DNA of 64,000 nt. Origin: Hybos culiciformis. Taxonomy: Eukaryota > Arthropoda > Insecta > Diptera > Hybotidae. Position 1 is the first letter of the stretch, and each line of letters begins with the position of its first letter. A program made the translations under genes and the position numbers. This document shows, in pieces, positions 45,941 to 59,709 of the stretch. The stretch lies in NCBI GenBank assembly GCA_964007475.1, contig OZ023273.1, forward strand, positions 39,867,525-39,931,524, given 5' to 3'. Below the pieces are notes generated by a model. It was not told the DNA's origin. It ran no database searches and was given only the letters and a program-made list of their open reading frames with translations.

Positions 45941-48537
45941 TCATGTGCTCTGCTCAGATTTTCATACCAAAATAAAAATCAATAGTATAACATAATTTTT
46001 TTTTATATTCCACAATCATCAAACAAAAAAAAACTAATAACTTAGTGAATCAATGACGATGGTGATATCATACAGATACCGTATTACAAATATTTTAGTT
46101 ATGACAAACCGGATTATTATTATTCTGGATTATTATTTTTTTGCATCAGGTTAAGGGTAATAAAGGAGAGTTTCATTCTTAAATGTATCAATAACACAAT
46201 AACTATAATGATTTATAAATTATCATATAATATTTAGTTTTTTTCCCGGAAAATTTTTTTTTTTAAATTATCCGTAAATATTTATTATCTATATGCGTTT
46301 AATTTTTTTTTTTGGTTTTGAAAGCTGTGTATTCAAAAATTGTTTAAAAGTAATTTAATTATTAATTAATAATTTAATAAAATTTTATTGCATCTTATAA
46401 TTCTTTTTATATTTTATTATTATATAGCACAATTATTGATCAATATTATTTTTCAAAATGAAAATAATATGTGTTGATTTTTTGAATGATATTGATATTG
46501 TAAATATGCGTATAGAATGTCATATTTTATAGATAAATTTAAAAATAATTTTCCTGTATTTTTTTGTATTTTTTTAATTAAAAAAAAATAGTATTACCTA
46601 TAAAATACTCCAAGAAAAATAGAAATTGAAAAAAAAATATTAGTCAGGAGCTGTGGTAAAAATAAGATCTTTGAGCGTGACCAGCAGAGACTTGAACCAA
46701 AACTGGACCGAAAACCGAAAACAGGAAAAAACCACAAGAAAAATGTTATAGTATTGGCGCCCGCAGGGGAGAGGGCAAGTGGGGGAAATTTTAAAAACAT
46801 TTAAATTAGAAATTTTAGATTTTAATTTTTTCAGATTTAGGGACGTTTGCACCGATTAAACTTAAAAATTAAACTTAACTAAGTTATATTTAAATTTATG
46901 TTACACTTAAATTTAAGTAATTTGCTTTGAAAAAATTATGATAAACTTAACTAAGTTTTACTTAATTAAATTTCCTATGAATTTCCCTGTCAAATAAAAA
47001 AAAAAATAATATTTCCAAAAATAATTAAATATTTTTTTATTTATTTTGGGTTTAAATTTAGTTTAAATTATACTAATTAATTTTTAAAAAAATGCAAAAA
47101 ATTATTGGTAATGAAAATATGAAGGTAAGTATCGGTAAAAAAAAATAAAAAAAAAGAAGTGTTCCAATTTGACATAGAAAAAAAAAATTTGATTTGTTGT
47201 CAACATAAAAATATTGTGTTGTAAATTTAGGTTTAGAAAATAATTTTTATAGGTATTTTTTCCTAATAAAATATTTTTTCATACAAATATCGAATTTAAC
47301 TAGAACTTAAAATTTTAAGTTCACAAAATCTATCACTTAATTTAAATTAAACTTAAGCTTAAACTTAAACTTATTGTGTACAAAATAAAACTAAAACAAA
47401 TTAATTTAAAAAAAAATCTTGTTTCTTGTATTAAAATAGAATTAGAAATTATTTTCTGTCTTACTAGGTGGCCGGCCAACCATCGTTCAGTTTGAAATTT
47501 TAAATTTTAATATTTTATTTATTTATGTATATATTGTACATATTATGTATGTATGTTAACTGTAGAATTTAAATGACAAAAATGAAATACTCTTATTTAA
47601 TTGGAAGGATTCAGTGAAACAGAAAATTCATTATAATATCATTTTTAAAGAAAAATTATATAACAAAGAATTTTCTTATAGTAATTTAAATTTGTGTTTC
47701 TTATTGAATTTTCAATGATTTTATTGTTAAATGATGGAGCAGCAAAAAAGTTAAAAAAAAATTTCTTTCAGGAGTAAGGAAGCTACATCGCATCAACATT
47801 AAATAAAGTAGAAAAAATTGAATAACTATAGATACTTAAAAAAAAAAAAATATTATATAAAAAAAGAAAATATAAACATAAATAAAAAGTAAAAATTATC
47901 TTCAACGCATGCAATAAAAATTCATTAAAATAAAAATTATTTTCGATTTCTTTACTTTTAATTTCTGTTTTATGAAAATAAATTTTAAAAATTTCTAAAA
48001 ATTGTTATTTGTGTTTTTAGAATAAAAAATTATACAAATTTTTTCCTATAACGAAAAAAAAAAAGAAAATTCTTCACTTGAGTGATCTTCGAATAGTTTT
48101 TTGTTCATTGCATAAAAATAATTAAATATTGGAAGACTTTTTTTTAAGGTAGGTATTTATTTTTTTTTACTAGTTAAAAGTTAACAATTTCAGAACTTAC
48201 AAAACTTTTCTAAAATTGTACCTAACATTATTATTTATATTATAATTTTTGATATCAAGATCAGTAATATATAAATATTTTCTGTAATGCCAGGCGTAAT
48301 AAAAATAGTTTTGGACAGATTTGTATTATTTTAATACAGATTTATGAAATAAAAATAATATACGGTATTAATATTTTAAAAATTTTATTCTTTCTGTTAT
48401 ATTCAGAAAATTTAACTCAATCAAATATTGAAATCAATCAAATATTGAGATCAGAATTTTAATTTCTGTTTTATTGTTTTAAAAAAAAAGTTTAAGTTTT
48501 TCATAAATTCTAAATATGTATATATATATATGTCTAA
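45941..48537. other. AT-rich spacer, no gene seen
   Basis: Highly AT-rich. Around 46860-47400 the sequence is dominated by AACTTAA/TTAAGTT words on both strands. A short GC-richer patch at 46640-46790 contains TGGCGCCCGCAGGGG, but no LTRs were found. No gene supported. Confidence 0.45.
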
Positions 48538-48550
48538 ACAAATGGTCAAC

Positions 48551-50899
48551 TGCCTAAGTGACTGGAAACCAATAAGTGAAAGAATAATCACAGCAAGATT
48601 TACACTCAAGAATGGCAATATAAACATTATCCAATGATATGCACCCACAGAAGATGAAGAAGATAAAAATCTGTTCTATGACCAACTAACACAGATCATA
48701 CACTCAGTAAAACACAGAGACATCACAGTACTAGCTGGAGATCTCAACGCAAAAGTAGGTCAAATAACATTGGTAACGAGAACATAATGGGTATAAATGG
48801 ATTAGGAGTAATGAACAACAATGGTGAAAGACTTATAGAACTATGTCAAACATATAACTTAGTAATAGGTGGAACAATATTCCCTCATAAAAATATACTC
48901 AAATATACATGGACGTCACCAGATAATAGAACAAAAAACCAGATAGACCATGTGTGTATAAGTCAAAGATGGAGAAAATATATGGAAGACGTGAGGTCAT
49001 ATAGAGGAGCAGACATGCACACTGACCATAATCTAGTTATCGCCAAACTTCATCTCAAACCAGTCAGAAATAAACCAAGGCAACAAAAGAAGAAGAAACT
49101 CAACCTAACGGAAATAGCATTCAAATCAGATGAATTCACAGAAGCTCTTATAAATAAATTGCTAATAAATAACCAATGGGAAAACATATGCACAGTACTT
49201 AAGCAGACAGCCAAAGAAGTACTAGGGAATGAACAAGGCAACAGGAAACCATGGCTATCAGACCAAACCTGGTCGTTAATCATGCAACGGAAAACCTTAC
49301 ACCAAGCCATAATACAAAATAACAGCGAAATAGATAAAAGAGCATTCAAAGAAACAGCCAGAAACATCAAGAAAGCAGCCAGAAGAGACAAACGAAAATA
49401 CTTCGCCAATATAGCAAGAAGAATGGAAACTGATGCAGCAAAAAATAACATGAGAGAATTATATAAGAATATCAAGAAATTAACCAATTGTGGAACCAAG
49501 CCAACAAGTCTAATCAAAGACGCTAATGGAAACATATTAACAAATAAACATGACCAATCACGTAGATGGCGCGAATACTTCAGCGACGACCAAAATAATG
49601 ATAATAACAACAATCAAAACCATAATAGTGACAGCAACTTTAGCAATAATAACAAGAACAACAGCATCAACTGCAGAAATTGCAATGGCGCAAATGAACA
49701 AGTTAACGAACCAAGTGTCACAGAAATAACCAAAGCAATAGAAAGACTAAAACATAACAAAGCTACAGGTGAAGACGGTTTACAAGCAGATATACTCAAA
49801 ATAAATCCAGAACTAAGTGCCAGAATTATAGCACCAGTATTACTAGAAGTATGGAACAGTGAAACAATACCACAAGATTGGAAAAGAGGAATAATAATTA
49901 AGTTACCAAAAAAGAGAGACCTCCTCGAATGTGGTAATTGGAGAGGCATCACACTGCTTAATACAATCAACAAAATATTAGCTATAATAATAATGAATAG
50001 AATATCCGCAAATATTGAAGAAAAACTGCGAGATAACCAAGCTGGATTTAGACCAAAAAGAAGCTGCACTGACCAAACCAACACGCTAAGAATTATCATA
50101 GAACAAACAGTAGAACTACAAACAACATTGTATGTGGGATTCGTGGATTTCTACAGAGCATTCGACACAATAAAAAGAGAAGCAATTTGGAAAGCTCTAA
50201 GAAATAGAAATATCAGGTTAATTGAGTACCTGTACAACGAAGCGGATAATATGGTACTTCATAAATGAGTATAGTGAACCATTCCAAATAAAGACAGGAG
50301 TTAAACAGGGTTGCGCAATGTCACCATCATTGTTCAACATTGTGTTAGATGATGTCCTCCAAGAAGCTTCAGAACAAATGGAAGGTATAGAATGGTACAA
50401 TAGCAAATTAACGGATCCGGACTATGCAGATGACATCGCCCTAGTTGCCAGTAGTTGGCAAGATATGCAAGATAGTATCAATGCCTTAAGTAACTCAGCA
50501 AAGAAAGTAGGACTGAAAATCAACGTTAATAAGACAAAAATGCTAAGAATAAATGACACAAATAGTAACGCCATCATGCTACAAAATCAAGCAATTGAAG
50601 ACGTTGAAGAATTCACATACTTAGGTACAACAATAACGACCAATGGTGGCTCAGACCAAGACATACAGAACAGGCTCAGCAAAGCAAGAAAAGCATTCGG
50701 GGGAATGTACAAAGTATGGAAATCTTCACAAATAACCAGGAAAACAAAAATAAGAATATTCAACACTAGCATCAAAACAATTCTAATGTATGGCTGCGAA
50801 ACCTGGAGAATTACAAAAAATAATGTTAGAAAATTACAAACATTCACCAACAAATGCCAACGAATAATATGTAAGATCTTCTGGCCTAACAGAATAAGT
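48551..50899 (+). pseudogene. RTE-like LINE: endonuclease and reverse transcriptase, truncated
   Basis: A 5'-truncated non-LTR retrotransposon in three frames. 48551-48762 holds the endonuclease piece with 'YAPTEDEEDK' (after an in-frame stop) and 'LAGDLNAKVG'. After a frameshift near 48762 the frame continues to 50268 with the endonuclease end 'HTDHNLVIAKL'. Next comes an Asn-rich linker (codons AAT/AAC, 49590-49700) and then the reverse-transcriptase start ('KATGEDGLQADIL', 'GNWRGITLL', 'FVDFYRAFD'). A second frameshift near 50222-50265 leads to 'GVKQGCAMSPSLFNIVLD', the catalytic 'YADDIALV', 'GLKINVNKTKM' and 'FTYLGTTI'. The element runs into the gap before its 3' end. Motif spelling and the endonuclease-RT order suggest the RTE group; the clade is inferred. 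It is GC-richer than its surroundings. Dead copy. Confidence 0.85.
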
Positions 50900-51099
50900 N
50901 NNNNNNNNNNNNNNNNNNNNNNNNNNNNNNNNNNNNNNNNNNNNNNNNNNNNNNNNNNNNNNNNNNNNNNNNNNNNNNNNNNNNNNNNNNNNNNNNNNNN
51001 NNNNNNNNNNNNNNNNNNNNNNNNNNNNNNNNNNNNNNNNNNNNNNNNNNNNNNNNNNNNNNNNNNNNNNNNNNNNNNNNNNNNNNNNNNNNNNNNNNN
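50900..51099. other. Assembly gap of exactly 200 N
   Basis: The round length indicates a placeholder of unknown true size. Left of it is LINE coding sequence; right of it the GC-rich minisatellite of the MULE. Any frame read across it is meaningless. Confidence 0.98.
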
Positions 51100-52445
51100 G
51101 GGCGCGGTGGTCGCGGGGGCGCGGTGGTCGCGAGGGCGCGGTGGTCGCGAGGGCGCGGAGGCGCGGTGGTCGCGAGGGCTCGGTAGACGCGGCAGCCTAT
51201 TACGCCTCGATGTCGAATAAATCAGAAGAGGGTTACACACATTTATTGAATTTTATTAACAGCAACTATTTTCAACTTAATGCCGATTCTTTTATAACAG
51301 ATTATGAAAAGGCATTAAGAAATGCAATAAAAAATGTTTTTCCATCAGCCAAAATAAAAGGATGTTGGTTCCATTATTGCCAGGCACTACGAAGAAACGC
51401 TGGGAAAATTCCGAAATTGATAACAATGTTGAGATCCAACCAACAATTGAATAGGCATTTCCATAAATTCATGGTTTTACCTTTATTAAAACCAATGGAT
51501 ATTTATTACGCTTTCAACGAAATTAAGGCAGAACACCACAAATTTGCTAAAACTGAAGCATCAGTTTTTGATAAATTTGTTGACTATTTTGAGAAACAGT
51601 GGATTAAAAAGGTACATGTAGTAATAATTTTGACTTTTATTATTCGTTATACTAAAAGTGCTTTTTAAATTTTAGGAGGGACCTGAATCAATCTCTGTTT
51701 TTAAAGAAAAAATAAGGACGACCAGTGGTGTTGAAAGCTACAATGCCTATTTAACTTCGAAGTTGGCAAAATTGGGAAATTTCTATAAATTTGTCGATTT
51801 TATATTAAACGAAGATTTCAAAATGACGCTTGATTTAAAAAATTCTTTAGATGGTGTGATGGATATTTTCCAAAAGCCTAAAACACACAAACATAAGCGA
51901 AGATCTGCCTTAATATTAAAAACGTTAGATGAATTGGAAAAAAAAAAAAAACTCTAAATGATTTCCTCATAAAAATGACAAACTGGCAAAACAAGATGAT
52001 GGATGTAGATGATGTTCACTGTATTCCAGAAGAAAGTGAAATAAAGGAAATTCTAAGTGCATACGATGATCAAGCTGATTATGATGACATAACTTGTTGT
52101 GAAAGCAAAAAAAATGCTTTGATAAAACCGTGCAATCATCTCAAGTTATGCACAGGCTGTTTTGCAAATTTATCTGAAGCAGCTGCCCAAAAAAAAACCC
52201 CAATATTGTGCCCATATTGTAGGACTATTGTTCAGAATACTGAATTTATTTATTTATAAATTGTTATGTTATGTCACTTTTTGTTTTTTTGGAAAGTGAA
52301 TTAAAATAATAAAATAAAATGACTTAAAATAATGTTAATTTATGTCTTTTTAAATAAATGAATTAACATAATGTTACTTTATTTCGCTTTTAAAGTGAAT
52401 TAAAGTAATGTTACGTTAATTCCTGTTAGGTTAAGTCACCCCCCC
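51100..52445 (+). mobile_element. MULE element, copy 2, left end missing in gap
   Basis: Begins inside the 17-bp array (about five units visible), continues through the same transposase half, and ends at the right terminal repeat and C run (52445) followed by GTCCGAATCG (52446-52455). Same integration site as 31914-33377, so it is the same insertion, duplicated or allelic. Confidence 0.85.
51210..52259 (+). pseudogene. MULE transposase half, copy 2, frameshifted
   Basis: Same two-exon layout as copy 1: exon 1 to 51611, intron 51612-51675, exon 2 from 51676. Residues of the catalytic core are unchanged. In exon 2 the poly-A tract after 'DELEKKK' (near 51940-51953) is altered, with a net loss of one base compared with copy 1. 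The frame ends at a TAA at 51955-51957. The remaining part, including the RING-like tail, stays open in the shifted frame from 51975 to 52259. Two substitutions are visible there: Leu to Gln in 'TNWQNKMM' and Glu to Lys in 'SEIKEIL'. The shift lies in a homopolymer, so it could be a sequencing error. Confidence 0.75.
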
Positions 52446-53798
52446 GTCCGAATCGTCGGTCTCTAACCTTATTTTTAATTTCCTCTAATAGACATCTGTG
52501 TACCCAATACACAAATTTTCAACGGAATCCATTAAAACCGGTTAACATACACAAATATTACAATTTTCAATGAAATCCAGACCATAGTCCGAATATCGAC
52601 AACTGTCTGACCATTATACTAATTTTCTTTAAACTTTAAAAATTATGAGAAATAATAATTTGGAAAATAATTTGGACCCTTGGCTAATTTATAGCCGCTA
52701 AATGGTAGTTTTGAACTATAAACACACTTACAATAATTACAATGACGGTAAAATAATATAACTTCATGTTATTCAATTTTTTTTTTGTTTAAAAGTCGAA
52801 GGAAATTTTTTTCAAACTGAAGTTGCACCAACAAAACACCTTTTTAAACAGTTGATAAAAAACTGGATTTAAAACTCTATTTATTTATTTATTCATTCCC
52901 ATAATTTTTATTCATAATTATTATTTTACTGAATTTTTTCATATATAGATTTTTTAGTTTTATAAATCAAAAGCACACCTTAAAAAAAATATATATATTT
53001 TTAAAAAGATAAATTATAAATATAACAATATAAATATATATAAATATTACTTATTATAAGAACATATTATTCTAAAAAGTTGTTACCCTTCAAATAAACA
53101 ATGTGTTGTTAAATTTTGAAAAATTGAAAACTCAAAAAATTAATTCAATCTTTAAATAAAAAGAACAGGACTTATTTTATGAAAAAGACGTCTTGCGAAA
53201 TAAAAACTACGTTTTTTTAAAAATTCTATTTTTATCTATATATTTTTCACATAGACTTCTTTTGAAAATACAAGACACAATAATTTTAATCAAAATAAAA
53301 AATAAAAAAAAATTCAAAACCATTCTATTTACAGCTCGTTCATTAGACCATCGTGAGGTAAATTTTAAATGAATGTTAATTACTCAACATTTAATTAAGC
53401 AATCCACATGTTAATAATTGGTGTACTTTTAACAACATTTAGTTTCTAACTTGAGACATATTCCAACATTAACGAATTGGATGTTATAACTCTACCCAAA
53501 CACTATGAAAACATTTTCCTAACCGGTTTTGCCTTAAAGATCGTGAGTTAAGCGTTATGTAAAATAAAACATGTTTATCAAATGTTTTTAGAAAACGTTA
53601 AATAAATCCAAGAACCAACGGAATTTTTAAATATAATAATATTTTAGAGCGTTTGATGAACGTTCTCTCTTAACCGTAGTTACAATCGAAAATTATCTAC
53701 ACTATCAGTGAGAGTTTTTTAAAAAAGGATTCTAAATTTTTCTGGGTTTTCATAAAGAAACTCAAATCATCTTCTTGCTTTCCTAACGGTATGTTTAT

Positions 53799-54343
53799 GG
53801 AAACGTAGTTGTAAAGAGAGAATATAGAGATAATTTATAATAAAAAATAAAGATAAAAGAAGCCAAGGGAATTTTTCCACGTTAATTATCCTTTAATTTC
53901 TCTTTCTTTTACAGATAAAAGAAGCCAAGGGAATTTTTCCACGTTAATTATCCTTTAATTTCTCTTTCGTTTACAGATAAAAGAAGCCAAGGGAATTTAT
54001 GCTTTAATTTCTCTTTCTTTTAGTGATATTATTTTTGTGTATGAATTACGTAGTTCTCATTTTTTCTATTTTTTTTTATGTATTTGGCTGTATTGAAATA
54101 TTGTGAGAGATATTATGTTTGTTTAGGTATTACGTAATATTCAATACGAAACATCTAAATGATTTCATTATTTACGCTGATGCATCTAAATTTTTTCATT
54201 ATATACGCTGATACATCTAAATTTTTTCATTATTTACGCAGATGCATCTAAATGATTGCATGTGTATTGACGTATATAATACTCCATTTAGTGATCTAAA
54301 TTCTATAGCACTAAATACAACATAACGATCCCCTACGCATTAA
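53799..54343 (+). mobile_element. TTAA-family element 'f', copy 2
   Basis: Same modules as 34729-35272: three 62-bp units, core, 31-bp array and CCCCTACGCATTAA end. Confidence 0.7.
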
Positions 54344-54878
54344 TAGTAGATTATTGTATATGTAAACTAAATTTGTTATTAATTAAGAGTTCTGTATATA
54401 CAAAAATACATTGACACGAGTCAATACTTATATCACGAGACCGAAGGTCGAGTGATATAAATTGACAAGTGTCAATGTATTTTTGTGTAAATACAGAACG
54501 AGTTGTATAACAAATTTTGTTTACATATCCAATATACTATTTTAATGCGTAGGGGAGAGGAAGTTTCAAAGAGAGAATATTTTTTCTTCTCATTTTTTCT
54601 CTTTTTTTTTTTTTGTATTTGGCTGTATTGAAATATTGTGAGAGATATTATGTTTGTTTAGGTATTACGTAATATTAAATACGAAACATCTAAATGATTT
54701 CATTATTTACGCTGATGCATCTAAATTTTTTCATTATATACGCTGATGCATCTAAATTTTTTCATTATTTACGCAGATGCATCTAAATGATTGCATGTGT
54801 ATTGACGCATATAATACTCCATTTAGTGATCTAAATTCTATAGCACTAAATACAACATAACGATCCCCAACGCATTAA
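54344..54878 (+). mobile_element. Hairpin/TTAA-family element 'g', copy 2
   Basis: Same as 35273-35807, with one substitution in the hairpin (TGTATATACA for TGTATACACA). Confidence 0.75.
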
Positions 54879-57018
54879 AACTTATTATTACCATTTTCAG
54901 TACTCGTTATTTTAAATTATTATGTTTCGCCGCACTACATTTTTATTCGCCCGAACTACATTTTTTTGTTGCTAACATATATTTTTTAGTTAATTTTTAA
55001 TTACTTATAATTATAAATAAGTATTTTAGGATATTTTATAAAGAAGTTTTTGTCAAAAATTTTATGCTGAGAATTTTAGTTGCAGATACAAAATTAATGT
55101 TATAAGCTGAAAAAATGATTAAATAAAAAAAAAAAAAAAAAAATTATTTACACTTGCGTGATAAACTCAAATTCAATTAAGTTTTCATAAAAATTAGTGC
55201 TAAATATAAAAGTGAAAACAGTCTACTCAATAGCCGATTATTATATTAGAACATAGCTCAAGTTACAAGACCGTTATATAACTAAATGTTGTTCAAAGTA
55301 CACCTATTATTAACATGTAATTACTTTATAAAATGTTGAGTATAATTAACATGAATTTAAAATTTGTAATGAATAAAGCTGAAGATAGAATCGTTTGGTT
55401 TCTTTTATATTTTGATTAAAGTTATTGTGATTTGTATTTTTAAATAGAGTATATCTGAAAAATATATATGCATGTAAAATATATATATGTATAGCCCCAC
55501 GACGAAACAATTCAATAATATTTCAGACTGATAGTGTGAATAATTTCCAATTGTAACTACGGTTCATATAATGTTTTGCTTCTTTAACAAATATTTCGAT
55601 AACCTTTTAGTTAATGTAATCTGAATGAGTTACGTCAGATAGACGTAGACCTTACACTAGTTTTGTCACATAACACGTAGACGTAGACCCTGCCCTTATT
55701 TTATAAACCGTTAATAGTTCTACCCTGTATTAAATTCATAAAAACCTCAATATTTTCTATTTGCTGAAATCACTTTTTTTTAATTTTAATGATATTTAAT
55801 TTCAGTATTCTATTTATCTTTCCCCTGCATGATTAAAAAATAAAAATTTGGCTTATCTTTTTCTCATAAAAATCCTTTGGAGCTAGAATTTATTTAGCGT
55901 TAAAATTACATTCTAAATACTCTATTCATGGTATTTTTTCGAAGAACATTTGATAAACATGTTTGATTTTACAAAATGCTTAACTCACATCTAAAAAGCA
56001 AAAGCGATTAGGAGAATGTTTTCGTAGCGTTCGGGTAGAGTTGCAACTACCAATTCATATCTTTAAGATTAGAATAAATCTCAAGTTAGAAAACCGTTAT
56101 ATAACTGAGTGTTGTTCAAAGTTCACCAATTATTAACATGTGATTGCTTTACAAAATGTTGAGCAATTAGCATTAATTTAAAATTTACAAACGAAGTTCT
56201 AATGAACGAGCTGAAGATAGAATGTTTTTTAATTTTTTTTTTTATTTTATTTTAATTAAAATTATTGTGTCTTGTATTTTCAAAAGAGGTCTATGTGAAA
56301 AATATATAGATAAAACTAGAATGTTAAAAAAAAGTAAAGTTTTTATTTCGCAAGACGTTTTCATAAAATAAATTGTTTTTATTAAAAGTTTGGAATCATT
56401 TTCAAGTGAAAATTGAATATCACATTGTTCGTTTGATTTTGTAAGTCGATTACAGATTTGAGTCGAAATTTTGGTTCATAAAATCAATTTTATACATACA
56501 TATTACATATAAAAAATAAAAAAAAAGGGAAGTTTAAATATAAAATACATCAATATATTTAGAAAATTGTTTTTTTTTTTAAGTGGACCTAAACTTTTTG
56601 GCGGCAGTGTATATACACATATATAATTACACATATATAATTAATACCAATAAAATTTATAACACTAAAAAATTAAGTAATTAAGTAAAATAATAATAAT
56701 GAATAAAAATTATGGGAATAAATTAATAAATTAAGTTTTAAATCCAGTTTTTTATCAACTATTTAAGAAGCTATTTTGTTTGTGTAACTTCAGTTTGAAA
56801 AAAATTTCCTTCGACTTTTAAACAAAAAAAAAAAATTAATAACATGAAGTTATTTTATTTTCTTAACGCTATTGTAATTATTGTAAGTATGTTTTATAAA
56901 GATATAGCTTGGTATTGAACCAACTCGAGACAAACTAAAAAATGTAGGAAACGTTTAATTTAATGTTTTACTCCATTATATGTCAAAACTACCATTTAAA
57001 TTTAAACTACAATGCTAA

Positions 57019-57556
57019 TAGTAGATTATTGAATATGTAAACTAAATTTGTTATTAATTAAGAGTTCTGTATACACAAAAATACATTGACACGAGTCAAT
57101 ACTTATATCACGAGACCGAAGGTCGAGTCATATAAATTGACAAGTGTCAATGTATTTTTGTGTAAATACAGAACGAGTTGTATAATAAATTTTGTTTACA
57201 TATCCAATATACTGTTTTAATGCGTAGGGGAGAGGTAGTTGCAAAGAGAGAATATTTTTTCTTCTCATTTTTTCTCATTTTTTTTTTTTGTATTTGGCTG
57301 TATTGAAATAATATTGTGAGAGATATTATGTTTGTTTAGGTATTACGTAATATTCAATACGAAACATCTAAATGATTTCATTATTTACGCTGATGCATCT
57401 AAATTTTTTCATTATATACGCTGATGCATCTAAATTTTTTCATTATTTACGCAGATGCATCTAAATGATTGCATGTGTATTGACGCATATAATACACCAT
57501 TTAGTGATCTAAATTCTATAGCACTAAATACAACATAACGATCCCCAACGCATTAA
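57019..57556 (+). mobile_element. Hairpin/TTAA-family element 'h', copy 2
   Basis: Same as 37948-38487. The hairpin centre reads GGTCGAGTCATATA here and GGTCGAGCCATATA in copy 1. Confidence 0.75.
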
Positions 57557-58750
57557 AATACTTTTTAACTTGATTTTCGGTAGAGAAAATGGGTTTTTAG
57601 CCAGACTAGAATTCAGATTTCGGTGAAAATTCTTATATATGACTAAATTGCATTGGTATATTGATATTGAAGTAACCTGAAGCCTTTGATTGCGACCAAG
57701 GTATCTTATTACTAAAATAACTTAAATCGAAATACCGAAAGCGATCCCCATACTTCTGTTATTTATTTTTAAATATACTCAACCAGAAACAATTACAGAG
57801 CGAAATCAGGTAAAGAAATAGGTAAAGAAACAATAGTAATTCTTTTATTGAGGAATCAACTTGCTTTTTTTTTTTTGCAAATAATTCTACTAGTTGAACT
57901 AGGGCGAATTATTTTTTAAAATTTACTGCGAATTGTTTGCTGAACGAAGTTATAAAAAGAATTTTTTTTTGTTGATTAAATTTAATAATCATAAAAAATT
58001 TTTATTGCAGATTGCAGAATTTCATTATGTTACTGACCAACAGTTTAGAGATCATTTTAATTTTAGTCGTTTGTGTAATCGGGACTTCCATACAAGGGGA
58101 CTAACATATGACGATTAATATAATATAAAATGTATTAAATTGAACTAAATCATGTGTTTTATTTACAAAATTAATATTTTCAAAATGTGTAAATCTAGCT
58201 CTAGTACAAACGTTTGGCAAATGCAATCGTTGCAAGCAAGACCGACGGAAGAGATGAGATTGTTGGGATGTCCTCGAAAATTTCTGGGTAGTTAATTAAT
58301 TACGCACACGAAAATTTAAGTGAAAAATAAAAAAAAATGGCTACTTTTTCAACATACAATTAGAATAATACAATTAGAATGCGTTCCATTATTCACGATT
58401 TATCGTAAAACTGGGATCTAGGTTTGAGTATTTTGAAGAAAGAAACGATGCGATTTGACAGCGAAAACTAGAAAAATTTCTGCAAAAAATCGTTCAGAAA
58501 TTCAAGTTTCTATTTATATTTTCCTTACAACAAGCAAAAACAAAAAAGGTAAGATATTAGCGAAAATTGAGTTTATCATTTAGCAATAATTAATATAGAA
58601 CATAACAAAGCAAATAGAATTGAAAGTTCATTAAGGTGGGTTAGTCGAAATAAAGTATTAAGACCGCTCGTTAGTAAAGATATGATAAAAAAGTTGTGCT
58701 AAATAGAATTGGTCATATATTTGTGTGATTAAACTATTATTATATTTATT

Positions 58751-59709
58751 ACTAGCTGTACCCGCACACACGTTATTGTGAAACCCCCGTTTTAAGTGAA
58801 ATTTTTGTTGTCCTATTGATGAACAATTATAGGAGCTAGTTATTTTATAAATTTGGGAAAATATCTAAGAAGAATTAATATTTATCATTTCTACTTATTC
58901 AACACTTAAATTGTATGAAATCGAATGATATCCTTCCCTTAAACAGGTTTCCAAACCAAACTAAATTTGTGTTTTTATCCATTTCCTCTTTTTATGAATG
59001 AAATGAAATCGGAAGAACTTTTGCAGTCCTTCCCGGGAGGGAAGGCACCTGGGTAGGGTGCCATTCAAATTTTAAAATAGCCTATAACGACCCCGAGACA
59101 AAGAGACGTTGTAAATTTCGAAACGGTCGGTTGAGTGGTTTAGTTTTTAATATTTTGTAGTTATTAGTAATAAAGAAATTGATTTCGATATATTCGAAGA
59201 GACCCCTTAAAAGAGGGGGCTAAATTTTTTGTTACGAAATTTGTGTGTTTAATCATTTTTATGTACCAAATTTAAATGAAAACGGACGAACTTTTGAAGT
59301 CGGCAATCAAAGGAGGTCTCTGGGTAGGAGGTCTCTGGGTAAGAGGTCTCTGGGTAGGAGGTCGCTGGGTAGGAGGTTAATTTCAAATTTATGTGTAATC
59401 ACTTCCTCTTTTTACGTTCCAAATTTGAATGAAATCGAACAGACTTTTGAAGTCCGCCCCAGGGGAGGTCCCTGGATAGGAGGTGCCTGGGTAGTAGGTC
59501 AACAAATTTTTTATTACGAAATTTCTGTGTGTTATCATTTCCTTTTTTACATACCAGGAAGCCAATCAAATTTTAAAATAGCCTAAAAGGACCCCCGACC
59601 TGACACAAAGACATGGTGTAAGTTTGAAAACGATCGGTTGAGCGGTTTAGGACCCTATTCGGAACATACAAACATACAAACAGACAAAGAGACAACTTCG
59701 CTTTTATAT
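58751..59709 (+). repeat. R-family dispersed repeat, copy 3
   Basis: Same as 39682-40640, including the four-unit 15-bp array at about 59315-59376; no difference noticed. Confidence 0.7.

Larger units (their letters stand above)
52700..57000. mobile_element. Foldback element, copy 2
   Basis: Colinear with 33632-37930, including mirrored landmarks AAAGTCGAAGG, GCAAGACGT and ACAGCTCGTTC, and the inner direct repeat at about 55230-55470 versus 56070-56310. Confidence 0.65.

Noticed and set aside
46640..46790. TGGCGCCCGCAGGGG as a primer-binding site of an LTR retrotransposon
   Set aside because: No LTR pair, polypurine tract or gag/pol similarity could be found nearby.
49050..50099. Long minus-strand frames opposite the LINE
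   Set aside because: Antisense of the reverse-transcriptase coding region; hydrophobic composition reflects the A-rich sense strand.
50222..51220. Single long frame from the LINE through the gap into the minisatellite
   Set aside because: It is joined across 200 unknown bases; LINE and MULE parts are unrelated.
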